Shown: positions 1-6,670 of the stretch, in pieces
Numbering within the stretch: position 1 is the stretch's first letter
How the letters are laid out: each line of letters starts with the position of its first letter
Source of the DNA: an uncultured Eubacteriales bacterium
GTDB taxonomy: Bacteria; Bacillota_I; Bacilli_A; RF39; UBA660
Assembly: GCA_900320735.1 (NCBI GenBank)
Contig: ONTJ01000025.1
Coordinates: 1 to 40,169 of the forward strand
Direction: 5' to 3'
Length of the DNA stretch: 40,169 nt
Program-made: the position numbers and the translations under genes
Notes under the pieces: generated by a model
What the model was told of the DNA's origin: nothing
Databases searched by the model: none
What the model saw: only the letters and a program-made list of their open reading frames with translations

Positions 1-1
1 A

Positions 2-91
2 ACTGATCCAGATTATTGTGTTTTAAAATTTACTGCTACAAGTGGTAGATATTATTGCGATTTAAAGACAGAAAGTTTTGATATAAACTAA
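2..91 (+). CDS. C-terminal end of a pyridoxamine 5'-phosphate oxidase-like (PPOX-class) protein, truncated by the window edge
   Basis: Only the last 29 codons are present, ending at TAA 89-91. The visible tail contains YCVLKFTATSGRYYCDLK followed by a short end, which resembles the C-terminus of small PPOX-fold flavin-binding proteins, where a final beta strand (V-L-K-F-T-A) precedes G-x-Y-Y. This is family resemblance from a short fragment, so the function is tentative. The 3' UTR holds a structured element and a terminator (247-275). Confidence 0.45.
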   Translation, partial: TDPDYCVLKFTATSGRYYCDLKTESFDIN

Positions 92-108
92 TCGGAAGAT
101 TAAGATGC

Positions 109-241
109 TACGATATGTTCGTAATACTCAGTGTTGTCTATAACAATGGAGATGAATTGATATGTTCTTTATCTCCAAAACGATGAGAGTGACATGTTCG
201 TCATCTCCATACTAGGCATGTGGAAACAGTTATGATGTTAG
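109..241 (+). repeat. Structured 3' UTR element, copy 1 (longest)
   Basis: Between the PPOX-like stop codon and the terminator lie three hairpins. The first is TACG(109-112)/CGTA(120-123) with loop ATATGTT. The second is GGAGAT(148-153)/ATCTCC(171-176) enclosing GATATGTTC. The third is GATGA(182-186)/TCATC(201-205) enclosing ACATGTTCG. They are followed by a tail GCATGTGGAAACAGTTATGA (216-235). The ATATGTT loops and the tail recur at 1264-1390 and 1932-1972. There is no obvious ORF. It could be a regulatory RNA, a 3' UTR stability element or a decaying mobile repeat. Confidence 0.5.
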
Positions 242-246
242 AAAAG

Positions 247-275
247 AAAGATGTTTAAAAAAACATCTTTTTTTT
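247..275 (+). terminator. Rho-independent terminator after the PPOX-like gene
   Basis: Ten-bp perfect stem AAAGATGTTT (247-256) with AAACATCTTT (261-270), followed by a T run. Nearly the same stem recurs at 1395-1417 and 1976-1998, as part of the same repeated 3' UTR unit. Confidence 0.85.
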
Positions 276-363
276 GATTGTAAAATAGTAATATAACATT
301 CTTTTAAAAGAATGTTATAACTTTAATAATTCATGATATAATTGTTACACGGTGGTGATAACA

Positions 364-1251
364 ATGGAGTTTATAAAAGCAAAAACTATATTATCAAAAG
401 TCAAATATGGATCAGATTGGTATGGCGTAGATTATAATATGAATCTTTATAGAGGCTGTTCCCATGGATGTATATATTGTGATAGTAGAAGTAATTGTTA
501 TCATATAGATAATTTTGATATTCCAAAGGGAAAAGAAAATGCACTTTTAATATTAGAAAAAGAATTATCCAAAAAGAAAGAAAAAGGAGTTGTAGGTATT
601 GGCTCAATGTCTGATACATATAATCCATTTGAGAAACAATATGAACAAACAAGAGGAGCATTAAAACTTATATCCAAATATAATTTTGGAGTATCGATTG
701 ATACAAAAAGTGATTTGATTATAAGAGATTTAGATTTACTTAAGGAAATTAATTCAAAAAACAACGTAATAATTAAATTCACAATAACAACCTCTAATGA
801 TGAATTATCAAAAATAATTGAACCTCATGTATGTGTATCTTCTAAAAGATTTGAAGCAATTAAAGTTTTGACTGATAATGGAATATTTGCAGGGATAATG
901 ATGAATCCAGTATTACCATTTATAACTGACAGAGAAGAAGACATTAAGAAATTAGTAAAATTAGCTCATGAAAGTGGTGCCAAGTTTATTCATACATATA
1001 TGGGTATGACTTTAAGAGAAAATCAAAGAGACTACTATTTTGAACAATTAGATAGACATTTTAAAGGTTTAAAAGAAAAATATATCAAATACTATGGGGA
1101 AAGATATAATTGCGCTGTTCCTAATTATAAAACATTATATAAGATATTTACCGATGAATGCGATAAATATGGAATACTCTATAATATGAAGGATATTATA
1201 AAAGCATATAAAAGAGAAATAAAGAATAATGAACAAATAACATTATTCTAG
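364..1251 (+). CDS. SPL-type radical SAM protein (spore photoproduct lyase-like family)
   Basis: Protein of 295 residues with a CX3CX2C iron-sulfur motif (C32, C36, C39 in RGCSHGCIYC), which binds the [4Fe-4S] cluster that cleaves SAM. The surrounding sequence (MNLYRGCSHGCIYC, GIGSMSDTYNPFE, TKSDLIIRDLDLL) matches the SPL-like radical SAM family, whose substrates are mostly unknown; it is not a true spore photoproduct lyase by these motifs. The start is ATG 364, because GGTGGTGAT sits just upstream; an in-frame GTG at 352 lies inside that ribosome binding site. An extended -10 (TGATATAAT, 334-342) precedes it. It is monocistronic and followed by element copy 2. Confidence 0.85.
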   Translation: MEFIKAKTILSKVKYGSDWYGVDYNMNLYRGCSHGCIYCDSRSNCYHIDNFDIPKGKENALLILEKELSKKKEKGVVGIGSMSDTYNPFEKQYEQTRGALKLISKYNFGVSIDTKSDLIIRDLDLLKEINSKNNVIIKFTITTSNDELSKIIEPHVCVSSKRFEAIKVLTDNGIFAGIMMNPVLPFITDREEDIKKLVKLAHESGAKFIHTYMGMTLRENQRDYYFEQLDRHFKGLKEKYIKYYGERYNCAVPNYKTLYKIFTDECDKYGILYNMKDIIKAYKREIKNNEQITLF

Positions 1252-1263
1252 AATGTTCAGGAT

Positions 1264-1390
1264 ATTAAAATATTATGATATATTTTTAATACGCAGTCTT
1301 ATGAGTAACAGTGTGGATAGATATGTTTATTGATAAAAAACATATAAAAGTAATCTTAGCGCGCTTATGTTGAAACAATTATGATTTTAG
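1264..1390 (+). repeat. Structured 3' UTR element, copy 2
   Basis: Downstream of the radical SAM gene lies a stem ATTAAAA(1264-1270)/TTTTAAT(1284-1290). TAATACGCAGTCTTATGAGT follows at about 1287-1306 and matches TAATACTCAGTGTTGTC in copy 1. Next is an 8-bp stem ATATGTTT(1321-1328)/AAACATAT(1338-1345), then the tail CTTATGTTGAAACAATTATG (1364-1383). The tail matches copies 1 and 3, and a terminator follows at once. There is no ORF with a ribosome binding site inside. Confidence 0.5.
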
Positions 1391-1394
1391 AATA

Positions 1395-1421
1395 AAAGAT
1401 GTTTAAGAGACATCTTTTTTT
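1395..1421 (+). terminator. Terminator after the SPL-type radical SAM gene
   Basis: Stem AAAGATGT (1395-1402) with ACATCTTT (1410-1417), then a T run. The -10 hexamer TATAAT of the next gene (1426-1431) begins only a few bases later. Confidence 0.8.
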
Positions 1422-1452
1422 GTGGTATAATTAATAGCGAGGTGATTTTAAC

Positions 1453-1911
1453 ATGAATGAATTTAATACTATTGAAAAAGTAAAAGAATTATTTGAAAGT
1501 ATTAATGCTTTGGGAAGTGATAATATATATTTTGTTGCTTGCCAAGATAAACAAAAAGTAAGTGGAATGGTTGCAGGTATGGAGTATCCATATGATGGTT
1601 TATTAATAAATGATAACGAAAAAGGGATAACAATGTTTTATTTAAAAGCAAATGCTTTAAGTGGTTTAATTACTTTATCAAATCCATCAAAGATGACATT
1701 AGATAAAGATCAACATATATTTATACCAGTAGAAAATATTAAAGAAATTAAAATAAAAAAATTTGCTTTATTAAATTCTAAAACAAAAAGAATTGAAATT
1801 AATACTATAGATGGTAAATCTCATAAACTATATGCAAATATAGAAGAAAAAGATTTTCCATATCAAAATGAAAATTTTGCTAAATTTATAGAAAAATATC
1901 AAAATATATAA
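1453..1911 (+). CDS. Hypothetical protein with a PH-like C-terminal region
   Basis: A 152-residue soluble protein with no signal peptide or membrane segment. The C-terminal half (roughly residues 90-150) has alternating strands and a final helix containing PYQNENFAKFIEKY, reminiscent of bacterial PH-like domains in which strands with K-x-I-E-I precede a C-terminal amphipathic helix. No catalytic motif is visible. The start ATG 1453 has GCGAGGTGAT upstream, and TATAAT at 1426-1431 gives it its own promoter. It is followed by element copy 3. The function is unknown and the PH assignment is a guess from pattern. Confidence 0.7.
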   Translation: MNEFNTIEKVKELFESINALGSDNIYFVACQDKQKVSGMVAGMEYPYDGLLINDNEKGITMFYLKANALSGLITLSNPSKMTLDKDQHIFIPVENIKEIKIKKFALLNSKTKRIEINTIDGKSHKLYANIEEKDFPYQNENFAKFIEKYQNI

Positions 1912-1931
1912 AATAAAATTTATTAGACTAT

Positions 1932-1972
1932 TGCGATATGTTTACCGCAGTACACTTATGTTGAAACAATGG
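1932..1972 (+). repeat. Structured 3' UTR element, copy 3 (minimal unit)
   Basis: One hairpin TGCG(1932-1935)/CGCA(1946-1949) with loop ATATGTTTAC, then CTTATGTTGAAACAATGG (1955-1972), directly followed by a terminator. Compared with copy 1 (TACG/CGTA with loop ATATGTT), the stem changes A-T to G-C at the second pair while the loop start is conserved. This looks like a compensatory change. Confidence 0.5.
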
Positions 1973-1975
1973 AAG

Positions 1976-2001
1976 AAAGATGTTTAAAAAACATCTTTTT
2001 T
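1976..2001 (+). terminator. Terminator after the PH-like hypothetical gene
   Basis: Stem AAAGATGTTT (1976-1985) with AAACATCTTT (1989-1998) and a T tail. The stem is identical to that at 247-270. Confidence 0.85.
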
Positions 2002-2052
2002 AAATCGTAAAATAGTATATTCATATGATATAATAAATATAGAGGTGTAAGA

Positions 2053-2244
2053 ATGAATGATAAATTAAGAATTATAATAGGATTGATATTATATTTAGCT
2101 ATGCCAGTGTTAATGGCTTATATAATAGCAAAATTATTTATGAAAAATGAAGGTAAAATCCTTTTTATAATATTCATAACTCTAATAATTTTAGAAATAA
2201 TTGCAGTAATAATTAAAGTTGTTAGATACAATAAAAATAAATAA
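2053..2244 (+). CDS. Small two-helix membrane protein, unknown function
   Basis: 63 residues with two hydrophobic segments (about residues 7-27 and 35-54) separated by a short KNEGK loop and ending in a basic tail. The ribosome binding site AGAGGTGT precedes ATG 2053, and TGATATAAT (-10 hexamer at 2029-2034) supplies a promoter. The next gene follows after about 50 bases with no terminator, so they may be co-transcribed. Nothing in the sequence points to a function. Confidence 0.7.
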   Translation: MNDKLRIIIGLILYLAMPVLMAYIIAKLFMKNEGKILFIIFITLIILEIIAVIIKVVRYNKNK

Positions 2245-2295
2245 AAATATGTTTAGAAAATTCTTTTAATTTTATATAAATGGAGGTAAAAATAA

Positions 2296-2685
2296 ATGAA
2301 CAAAAAAGTAATGATAGGTATTGTAATTATATTTGCAGCAGTTTTATTTATAGTTTTAAAAATTGTGATTCCTAATAAAACAGGATCAAAAGAACTAGAA
2401 TTAACTTATAAAACAAATGGAGGTGTTCCATATAAATGGGAATATAAAATAGAGGATGAGTCTATAGTAGAGTTTGTAAAAACTAAAGATATTACATCTG
2501 AAGAAGATAAGAAATTAACTGGGGGACCGGTATATATTAATTATATATTTAAAGGCTTAAAAAAAGGAAAAACAACAATTACTTTCAAATATGTGAATAT
2601 AACTAATGGCTCTATAGAAAAAGAAAATAAAATTGCAGTTAAAGTTGATAAATATAAGAATATATCTTTAATTGTAATTCCATAA
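2296..2685 (+). CDS. Membrane-anchored chagasin-like (I42 family) protease inhibitor, probable
   Basis: 129 residues with an N-terminal hydrophobic anchor or uncleaved signal (about residues 4-24), so the domain faces outside. The exported part reads TNGGVPYKWEY, then DESIVEF, then GGPVYINYIFKGLKKGKTT. This parallels the I42 inhibitor layout: a first NPTTGY-like loop before W-x-Y, a GG loop, and a strand with G-x-T-x-I-x-F-x-Y. The classical NPTTGY and RPW motifs are not intact, so inhibition of cysteine proteases is inferred. TGGAGGT lies upstream of ATG 2296. Another Ig-like exported domain is the main alternative. Confidence 0.6.
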   Translation: MNKKVMIGIVIIFAAVLFIVLKIVIPNKTGSKELELTYKTNGGVPYKWEYKIEDESIVEFVKTKDITSEEDKKLTGGPVYINYIFKGLKKGKTTITFKYVNITNGSIEKENKIAVKVDKYKNISLIVIP

Positions 2686-2718
2686 TAATGGTTTGTAAGA
2701 TTAAGATGTTCCTGTACG

Positions 2719-2747
2719 AAAAAACAGATGTAAAAATCTGTTTTTTC
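2719..2747 (+). terminator. Terminator after the I42-like gene
   Basis: Stem AAAAAACAGAT (2719-2729) with ATCTGTTTTTT (2736-2746). Just upstream, AGATTAAGATG (about 2698-2708) also occurs near the start of 3' UTR element copy 1 (98-107), so a fragment of that element may be present here. The -10 hexamer of the next gene, TATAAT 2753-2758, follows directly. Confidence 0.85.
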
Positions 2748-2795
2748 TATGTTATAATATTAACTATATAATTGGACTGTGAAAGGAGAAATAAA

Positions 2796-3473
2796 GTGGG
2801 TGAAATAAGAGAAGAATTATTTAAGATGCAAGATAAAAAATATAGGGATTTTCAGATTAAATTAATTCCAACTGTAAATCCAGATAATATAATAGGAATA
2901 CGTACACCAGAACTCAGAAAATATGCGAAAGAATTAATTAAAAACAACAAACATTTTTCTTTTTTAGAAGATTTACCACATAAGTATTTTGATGAAAATC
3001 AGTTACACGCATTTATTATTTCGGAGCTTAAATGTTTTGACGAATGTATATCATATGTGAATAAATTTCTACCATATATAGATAATTGGGCAACATGTGA
3101 TCAAATGTCACCTAAAGTATTTTCAAAACATCATAATGAGTTGTTAGAACAAATTAGAGTATGGATTAGATCTAATAAAACATATACTATACGCTTTGCC
3201 GTAGGCATGCTTATGCAACATTATCTGGGCGATTATTTTAAGGAAGAATATTTAAAATTAGTATCTGATATTAAATCAGATGAATATTATGTTAAAATGA
3301 TGGTAGCATGGTATTTTGCAACGGCATTATCAAAGCAATATGATTTTGCAATATCATATATTGAAAATGAAAAATTAGATGTATGGACACATAATAAAAC
3401 TATTCAAAAAGCAATAGAGAGTTACCGAATTACATTAGAACAAAAAGAGTATTTAAGAAGTTTAAAACAATAA
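2796..3473 (+). CDS. DNA alkylation repair protein, AlkD-like HEAT-repeat glycosylase family
   Basis: 225 residues, all-helical, with the AlkD family signatures GIRTPELRKYAKEL near the N-terminus and DNWATCD in the middle; the Asp/Trp region lines the site contacting alkylated bases in family members. Such proteins excise N3- and N7-alkyl purines. The start is GTG 2796, with AAAGGAGAA (2782-2790) six bases upstream; a TTG at 2772 lies before that site. The stop codon abuts the ribosome binding site of the DUF362 gene, so the two form an operon. The substrate is not determinable from sequence. Confidence 0.8.
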   Translation: MGEIREELFKMQDKKYRDFQIKLIPTVNPDNIIGIRTPELRKYAKELIKNNKHFSFLEDLPHKYFDENQLHAFIISELKCFDECISYVNKFLPYIDNWATCDQMSPKVFSKHHNELLEQIRVWIRSNKTYTIRFAVGMLMQHYLGDYFKEEYLKLVSDIKSDEYYVKMMVAWYFATALSKQYDFAISYIENEKLDVWTHNKTIQKAIESYRITLEQKEYLRSLKQ

Positions 3474-3485
3474 GGAGGATTTAAT

Positions 3486-4370
3486 ATGTCTAAAGTATAT
3501 TTCACCAAGGAAATAACACCAGAATCTCTAATTAAAATATATGAAGCATTAGGGATAAAATTAAAAGGGAATGTTGCAGTAAAGGTTTCTACAGGTGAGA
3601 AAGGTTCAAAAGGATATTTAAAATCAGAATTAATAAAGCCTCTTGTAGATAGACTAAATGGAACTATAGTTGAATGTAATACAGCATACCCAGGGGCTAG
3701 AAATACTGTTAAGGAACATTTGCAAGTGGCTAAGGAACATGGATTCTTTGAAGTTGGTAAGGGAGTAGAAATAATGGATAGTAATGGCGAAATAAAAATA
3801 CCTGTTAAAAATGGCAAACACTTGAAATATGATTTAATAGGAAAAGGAATTGAAAAATATGATTCAGTATTAAATTTAGCTCATGGAAAAGGTCATGCAA
3901 TGGGAGGCTTTGGAGCAAATTTAAAAAATCAATCGATAGGAATAGCATCTAGAAAGGGTAAAGCATATATACATTCTTGCGGAAAAACTACAAGTCCAAG
4001 ATTATGTTGGATATTAAAACATAATCAAAAAGATTTTATTGAATCTATGGCTGAAGCAGCAAAAGCAGTATCTGACTACTTAATAGAAAATAATAAACCA
4101 ATTGTCTATATTACAGTTGCTAATGCAATATCACTCGATTGCGATTGTGATGCGCATCAAGGAGATCCTGTGATTGCAGATATAGGTATATTTGCGAGCT
4201 TAGATCCTGTTGCCAATGATCAAGCATTTATCGATACTATATGGAAATGCCATGATGAAGGTAGTGAAAAAATACAAGAGAGAATTGATACAAGAGAAGG
4301 ACGACATATTACAAAATATGCACAAGAATTGGGTCTTGGTTCGACAAAATATGAATTAATTGAAATATGA
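3486..4370 (+). CDS. DUF362 domain protein (iron-sulfur-associated family, without a ferredoxin module)
   Basis: 294 residues matching the DUF362 fold throughout: VAVKVSTGE near the start, LAHGKGHAMGGFGANLKN in the middle and LDCDCDAHQGDPVIADIGI followed by ASLDPVANDQA towards the C-terminus. Many relatives carry a 4Fe-4S ferredoxin domain, which is absent here. The cysteine pair in DCDCD and C-G-K-T could bind metal (inference). AAGGAGGA overlaps the stop of the AlkD gene. It ends in TGA, which shows that UGA is read as stop. Biochemical role unknown. Confidence 0.8.
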   Translation: MSKVYFTKEITPESLIKIYEALGIKLKGNVAVKVSTGEKGSKGYLKSELIKPLVDRLNGTIVECNTAYPGARNTVKEHLQVAKEHGFFEVGKGVEIMDSNGEIKIPVKNGKHLKYDLIGKGIEKYDSVLNLAHGKGHAMGGFGANLKNQSIGIASRKGKAYIHSCGKTTSPRLCWILKHNQKDFIESMAEAAKAVSDYLIENNKPIVYITVANAISLDCDCDAHQGDPVIADIGIFASLDPVANDQAFIDTIWKCHDEGSEKIQERIDTREGRHITKYAQELGLGSTKYELIEI

Positions 4371-4416
4371 TGATTCAATATATATTTTAGCTGATAATAT
4401 TATGTGAGTTAAATAT

Positions 4417-4445
4417 TTGCGCTTTTTATAATTTATTGGTATAAT
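4417..4445 (+). promoter_or_regulatory. SigA-type promoter of the kinase-fold gene
   Basis: TTGCGC (4417-4422), a 17-base spacer and TATAAT (4440-4445) with upstream TG (TGG before the hexamer). Confidence 0.65.
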
Positions 4446-4469
4446 TGTGTACTTAACAAGGGGGGTAAT

Positions 4470-5246
4470 ATGAAAGAAATCAAGATAAGCAAGAAAAATA
4501 TCATATCAAATAGTAGAGATATTAATGAACTTGAAGAATTTAGTAGTGGACTTGAAAGTATTATTTATCTATATAAAGATTCTAAGTATTATGATAGAAA
4601 TGTGTTACTTAAGTATTTTAGATCATTAAAACATTTTGTAGAATATAATATTAATTTTACGGTTGATATCATGGAAAACAAAAGAAAAAAAATAGAATTG
4701 ATATCTAATATGAAATGTTTTAAGGATGAAATAAAGATATTAGATGCGGCATATGAATTTGGTGAGTTTAAAGGATATACAATGGAAATATGTCCTTATA
4801 GAGTAATTAATCCATATGCAGATACAAGAATAGTAATCAAATATTTAAAAATAATAAAAGAAAAAATAGAATTACTTAATAAAAATGACATTTATATAGG
4901 CGATTTTAATCCTACCAATTTTTTAGTGGATATAAATGATAATAATATATCAATGTGTGATCTAGACAACTTAAAAATAAAAGATTTGGATTTTGATATA
5001 AAACATAGATTTGTAAGGAATTTTATGGAAAACTGCAATAAAATTGAGAATATAGATTCATATTGCTTTAATTTGTTTACAATATCTATGTTAACAAAAT
5101 ATAGAAATAGTTATGTATTAGATAATTTAAGTGAGAAATTACTCCCAATAGAGCTTAATAATAAAAAGAATAAAGAAATAATTGAAAGTATGATTAACCT
5201 AGATAATAATTATGAAAAGAAGTATTTACTAGATAATCTAAATTAA
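4470..5246 (+). CDS. Protein-kinase-fold protein, divergent (possible pseudokinase or small-molecule kinase)
   Basis: 258 residues. [14 protein letters not shown] (D145, N150) followed by MCDLDNL (D164) has the layout of a kinase catalytic loop D-x-x-x-x-N and a metal-binding D-x-D in place of DFG. Near the N-terminus, [13 protein letters not shown] and VLLKYF (K49) could be the glycine-poor loop and ATP lysine. The usual His of HxD is replaced by Gly, as in some antibiotic or lipopolysaccharide kinases. The substrate is unknown. GGGGGGT precedes ATG 4470. It is monocistronic, with its own promoter and terminator. Confidence 0.65.
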   Translation: MKEIKISKKNIISNSRDINELEEFSSGLESIIYLYKDSKYYDRNVLLKYFRSLKHFVEYNINFTVDIMENKRKKIELISNMKCFKDEIKILDAAYEFGEFKGYTMEICPYRVINPYADTRIVIKYLKIIKEKIELLNKNDIYIGDFNPTNFLVDINDNNISMCDLDNLKIKDLDFDIKHRFVRNFMENCNKIENIDSYCFNLFTISMLTKYRNSYVLDNLSEKLLPIELNNKKNKEIIESMINLDNNYEKKYLLDNLN

Positions 5247-5270
5247 AGTACCTAATATGGTACTTTTTCT
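5245..5270 (+). terminator. Terminator after the kinase-fold gene
   Basis: Stem AAAGTACC (5245-5252) with GGTACTTT (5259-5266) and a T-rich tail. It begins at the stop codon. Confidence 0.85.
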
Positions 5271-5316
5271 TTACTATAAAAAGTTAATAAAGTATAATAT
5301 TAATGGAGGTATAATT

Positions 5317-5856
5317 ATGGAACTAAGAGGTAGTAAGACAGAAGAAAATTTAAAAAAAGCATTTGCTGGTGAAAGTGAAGCAAGAAATAAATATACATAC
5401 TTTGCGAGCAAAGCAAAAAAAGATGGTTATGAACAGATAGCTGCAATATTTGAGGAAACTGCTAATAATGAAAAAGAACATGCTAAAATGTGGTTTAAGG
5501 AATTAAATGGTGGAGAAATACCATCAACAGAAGAAAATTTAAAGGCCGCAGCAGATGGTGAAAATTATGAGTGGACTGACATGTATGAAGAATTTGCTAA
5601 AACAGCAGAAGAAGAGGGCTTTAATGAATTGGCATTTAAATTTAGGGCAGTTGCACAAATAGAAAAGCATCATGAAGAAAGATATAGAAAATTACTTAAA
5701 AATATAGAAGATAAAGTTGTATTTTCTAAAGATGAAGAGTGTATTTGGATATGTAGAAATTGTGGACATGTAGTAATAGGAAAATATGCTCCTGAAATAT
5801 GTCCTGTATGTAAACATCCAAAATCATATTTTGAACTTAAAAATAATAATTATTAA
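5317..5856 (+). CDS. rbr: Rubrerythrin
   Basis: 179 residues. The N-terminal ferritin-like four-helix domain carries the diiron ligands (E-S-E-A-R-N, E-x-x-H in NNEKEHAK, and EKHHEERY). The C-terminal rubredoxin domain has two CXXC pairs (CRNC and CPVC). Rubrerythrins reduce hydrogen peroxide in anaerobes using electrons from rubredoxin/NADH systems. The start is ATG 5317 because TGGAGGT (5304-5310) lies just ahead; an upstream in-frame extension to 5257 runs through the promoter. The -10 hexamer TATAAT is at 5293-5298. This implies an anaerobic, oxidant-exposed life style. Confidence 0.93.
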   Translation: MELRGSKTEENLKKAFAGESEARNKYTYFASKAKKDGYEQIAAIFEETANNEKEHAKMWFKELNGGEIPSTEENLKAAADGENYEWTDMYEEFAKTAEEEGFNELAFKFRAVAQIEKHHEERYRKLLKNIEDKVVFSKDEECIWICRNCGHVVIGKYAPEICPVCKHPKSYFELKNNNY

Positions 5857-5883
5857 TAACTTACAAATGTAAGTTATTTTTAT
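5855..5883 (+). terminator. Terminator after rubrerythrin
   Basis: Stem AATAACTTAC (5855-5864) with GTAAGTTATT (5869-5878) and a T run. Its T run touches the -35 box of the fic promoter. Confidence 0.87.
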
Positions 5884-5910
5884 TGACATTTTAAATCATA
5901 AATATATAAT
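5883..5910 (+). promoter_or_regulatory. Consensus SigA promoter of the fic gene
   Basis: TTGACA (5883-5888), a 16-base spacer and TATAAT (5905-5910). Both hexamers are perfect, suggesting strong expression. Confidence 0.8.
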
Positions 5911-5931
5911 ATTTACCAAAAAGGTGATTTT

Positions 5932-6660
5932 ATGTTTTTAGAATTTATAACAGTAAACCAATTTAAAAGCATATATTTACAACTTCTTGTTACTAGATTT
6001 ACTATTGGGAATTTAGAAATGGAAGATAAAAATACTGATTTGGCTAGTTCAAAAAGATCAATGGAACTATATACTAATATGAAAGCTTTTAGTGATATTG
6101 TTGAAAAAAATCCAAACAAGATTTCTCCATATGATTTAATTGATATTGCCCATACAGTAAATGGTGAAATATATGATAGAGGCTTTAGAAAGACCCAGGT
6201 GAGTGTAAAAAAAGCAAAGAAGTTCACTCCTTTAGCTGCAAAAAGAATTCCAGAAGCAATTTATAGTTTATTTGATGCTTATCACAATATATGGAATGAT
6301 TTAAATGTATATGAAAGAGAGGCAAAACTTCACATAGAACTTGTTAGAATGCAACCATTTGAAGATGGTAATAAAAGAACTGCTAGAATATTAACTAATT
6401 TCAATTTATTAAAAAATAATAAAGCACCAATTGTAATAACTGAGGATCAAACTGAAGAATATTTCAAATATATAGATGAATATGATGTTGAATCACTTGC
6501 TAAATTATTTAGAAAAAATTCTATTGAAGAACTTGAAGTTATGATGAATTTATTTGAAAAGATTTGTGGCTGCATTGATATTACAAATACTGAATGTGAA
6601 GATACTGATGTAAAATTATATAAATATGTAAGAGAAAGAAAAGAGAAAATTAATAATTAA
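5932..6660 (+). CDS. Fic/Doc family protein with Gln in place of the catalytic His
   Basis: 242 residues with a central Fic fold. The active-site motif reads RMQPFEDGNKRTAR (Q141-R152). This matches HPFx(D/E)GN(G/K)RxxR except that the first His, the base that activates target hydroxyls during AMPylation or phosphorylation, is Gln. The phosphate-binding GNKR is intact and Doc-like. No antitoxin gene is adjacent, and an inhibitory S/TxxxE(G/N) helix is not clear; TVNGE at about 75-79 is only partial. AAAAGGTGAT precedes ATG 5932. It may be an inactive or altered-activity Fic protein. The 3' end overlaps the convergent gene by 4 bases. Confidence 0.85.
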   Translation: MFLEFITVNQFKSIYLQLLVTRFTIGNLEMEDKNTDLASSKRSMELYTNMKAFSDIVEKNPNKISPYDLIDIAHTVNGEIYDRGFRKTQVSVKKAKKFTPLAAKRIPEAIYSLFDAYHNIWNDLNVYEREAKLHIELVRMQPFEDGNKRTARILTNFNLLKNNKAPIVITEDQTEEYFKYIDEYDVESLAKLFRKNSIEELEVMMNLFEKICGCIDITNTECEDTDVKLYKYVRERKEKINN

Positions 6661-6670
6661 TTTTCTCTTT
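6640..6670. terminator. Bidirectional terminator inside the overlapping 3' ends of fic and the radical SAM gene
   Basis: A perfect 15-bp inverted repeat (6640-6654 with 6656-6670) of A/T composition plus GAGA/TCTC contains both stop codons. T runs lie on both strands (TTTTTC after 6668, and the A run at 6636-6642 read in reverse). Confidence 0.75.

Noticed and set aside
109-1972. Integron-like cassette array (small genes each followed by a structured repeat)
   Set aside because: The repeats lack the attC core (GTTRRRY with RYYYAAC) and each gene has its own promoter and terminator; no integrase is seen.
3422-3817. Minus-strand ORF of 131 codons
   Set aside because: It lies opposite the DUF362 and AlkD-like genes, has no ribosome binding site and no family resemblance; it is a shadow of coding sequence.
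4368-4370. Mycoplasma-type code with UGA as tryptophan
   Set aside because: UGA is used as a stop here (4368-4370), and Trp codons in the aaRS genes are UGG.
5932-6660. Fic/Doc toxin-antitoxin module
   Set aside because: No small antitoxin gene is adjacent; neighbours are rubrerythrin and a convergent radical SAM gene, and the catalytic His is missing.
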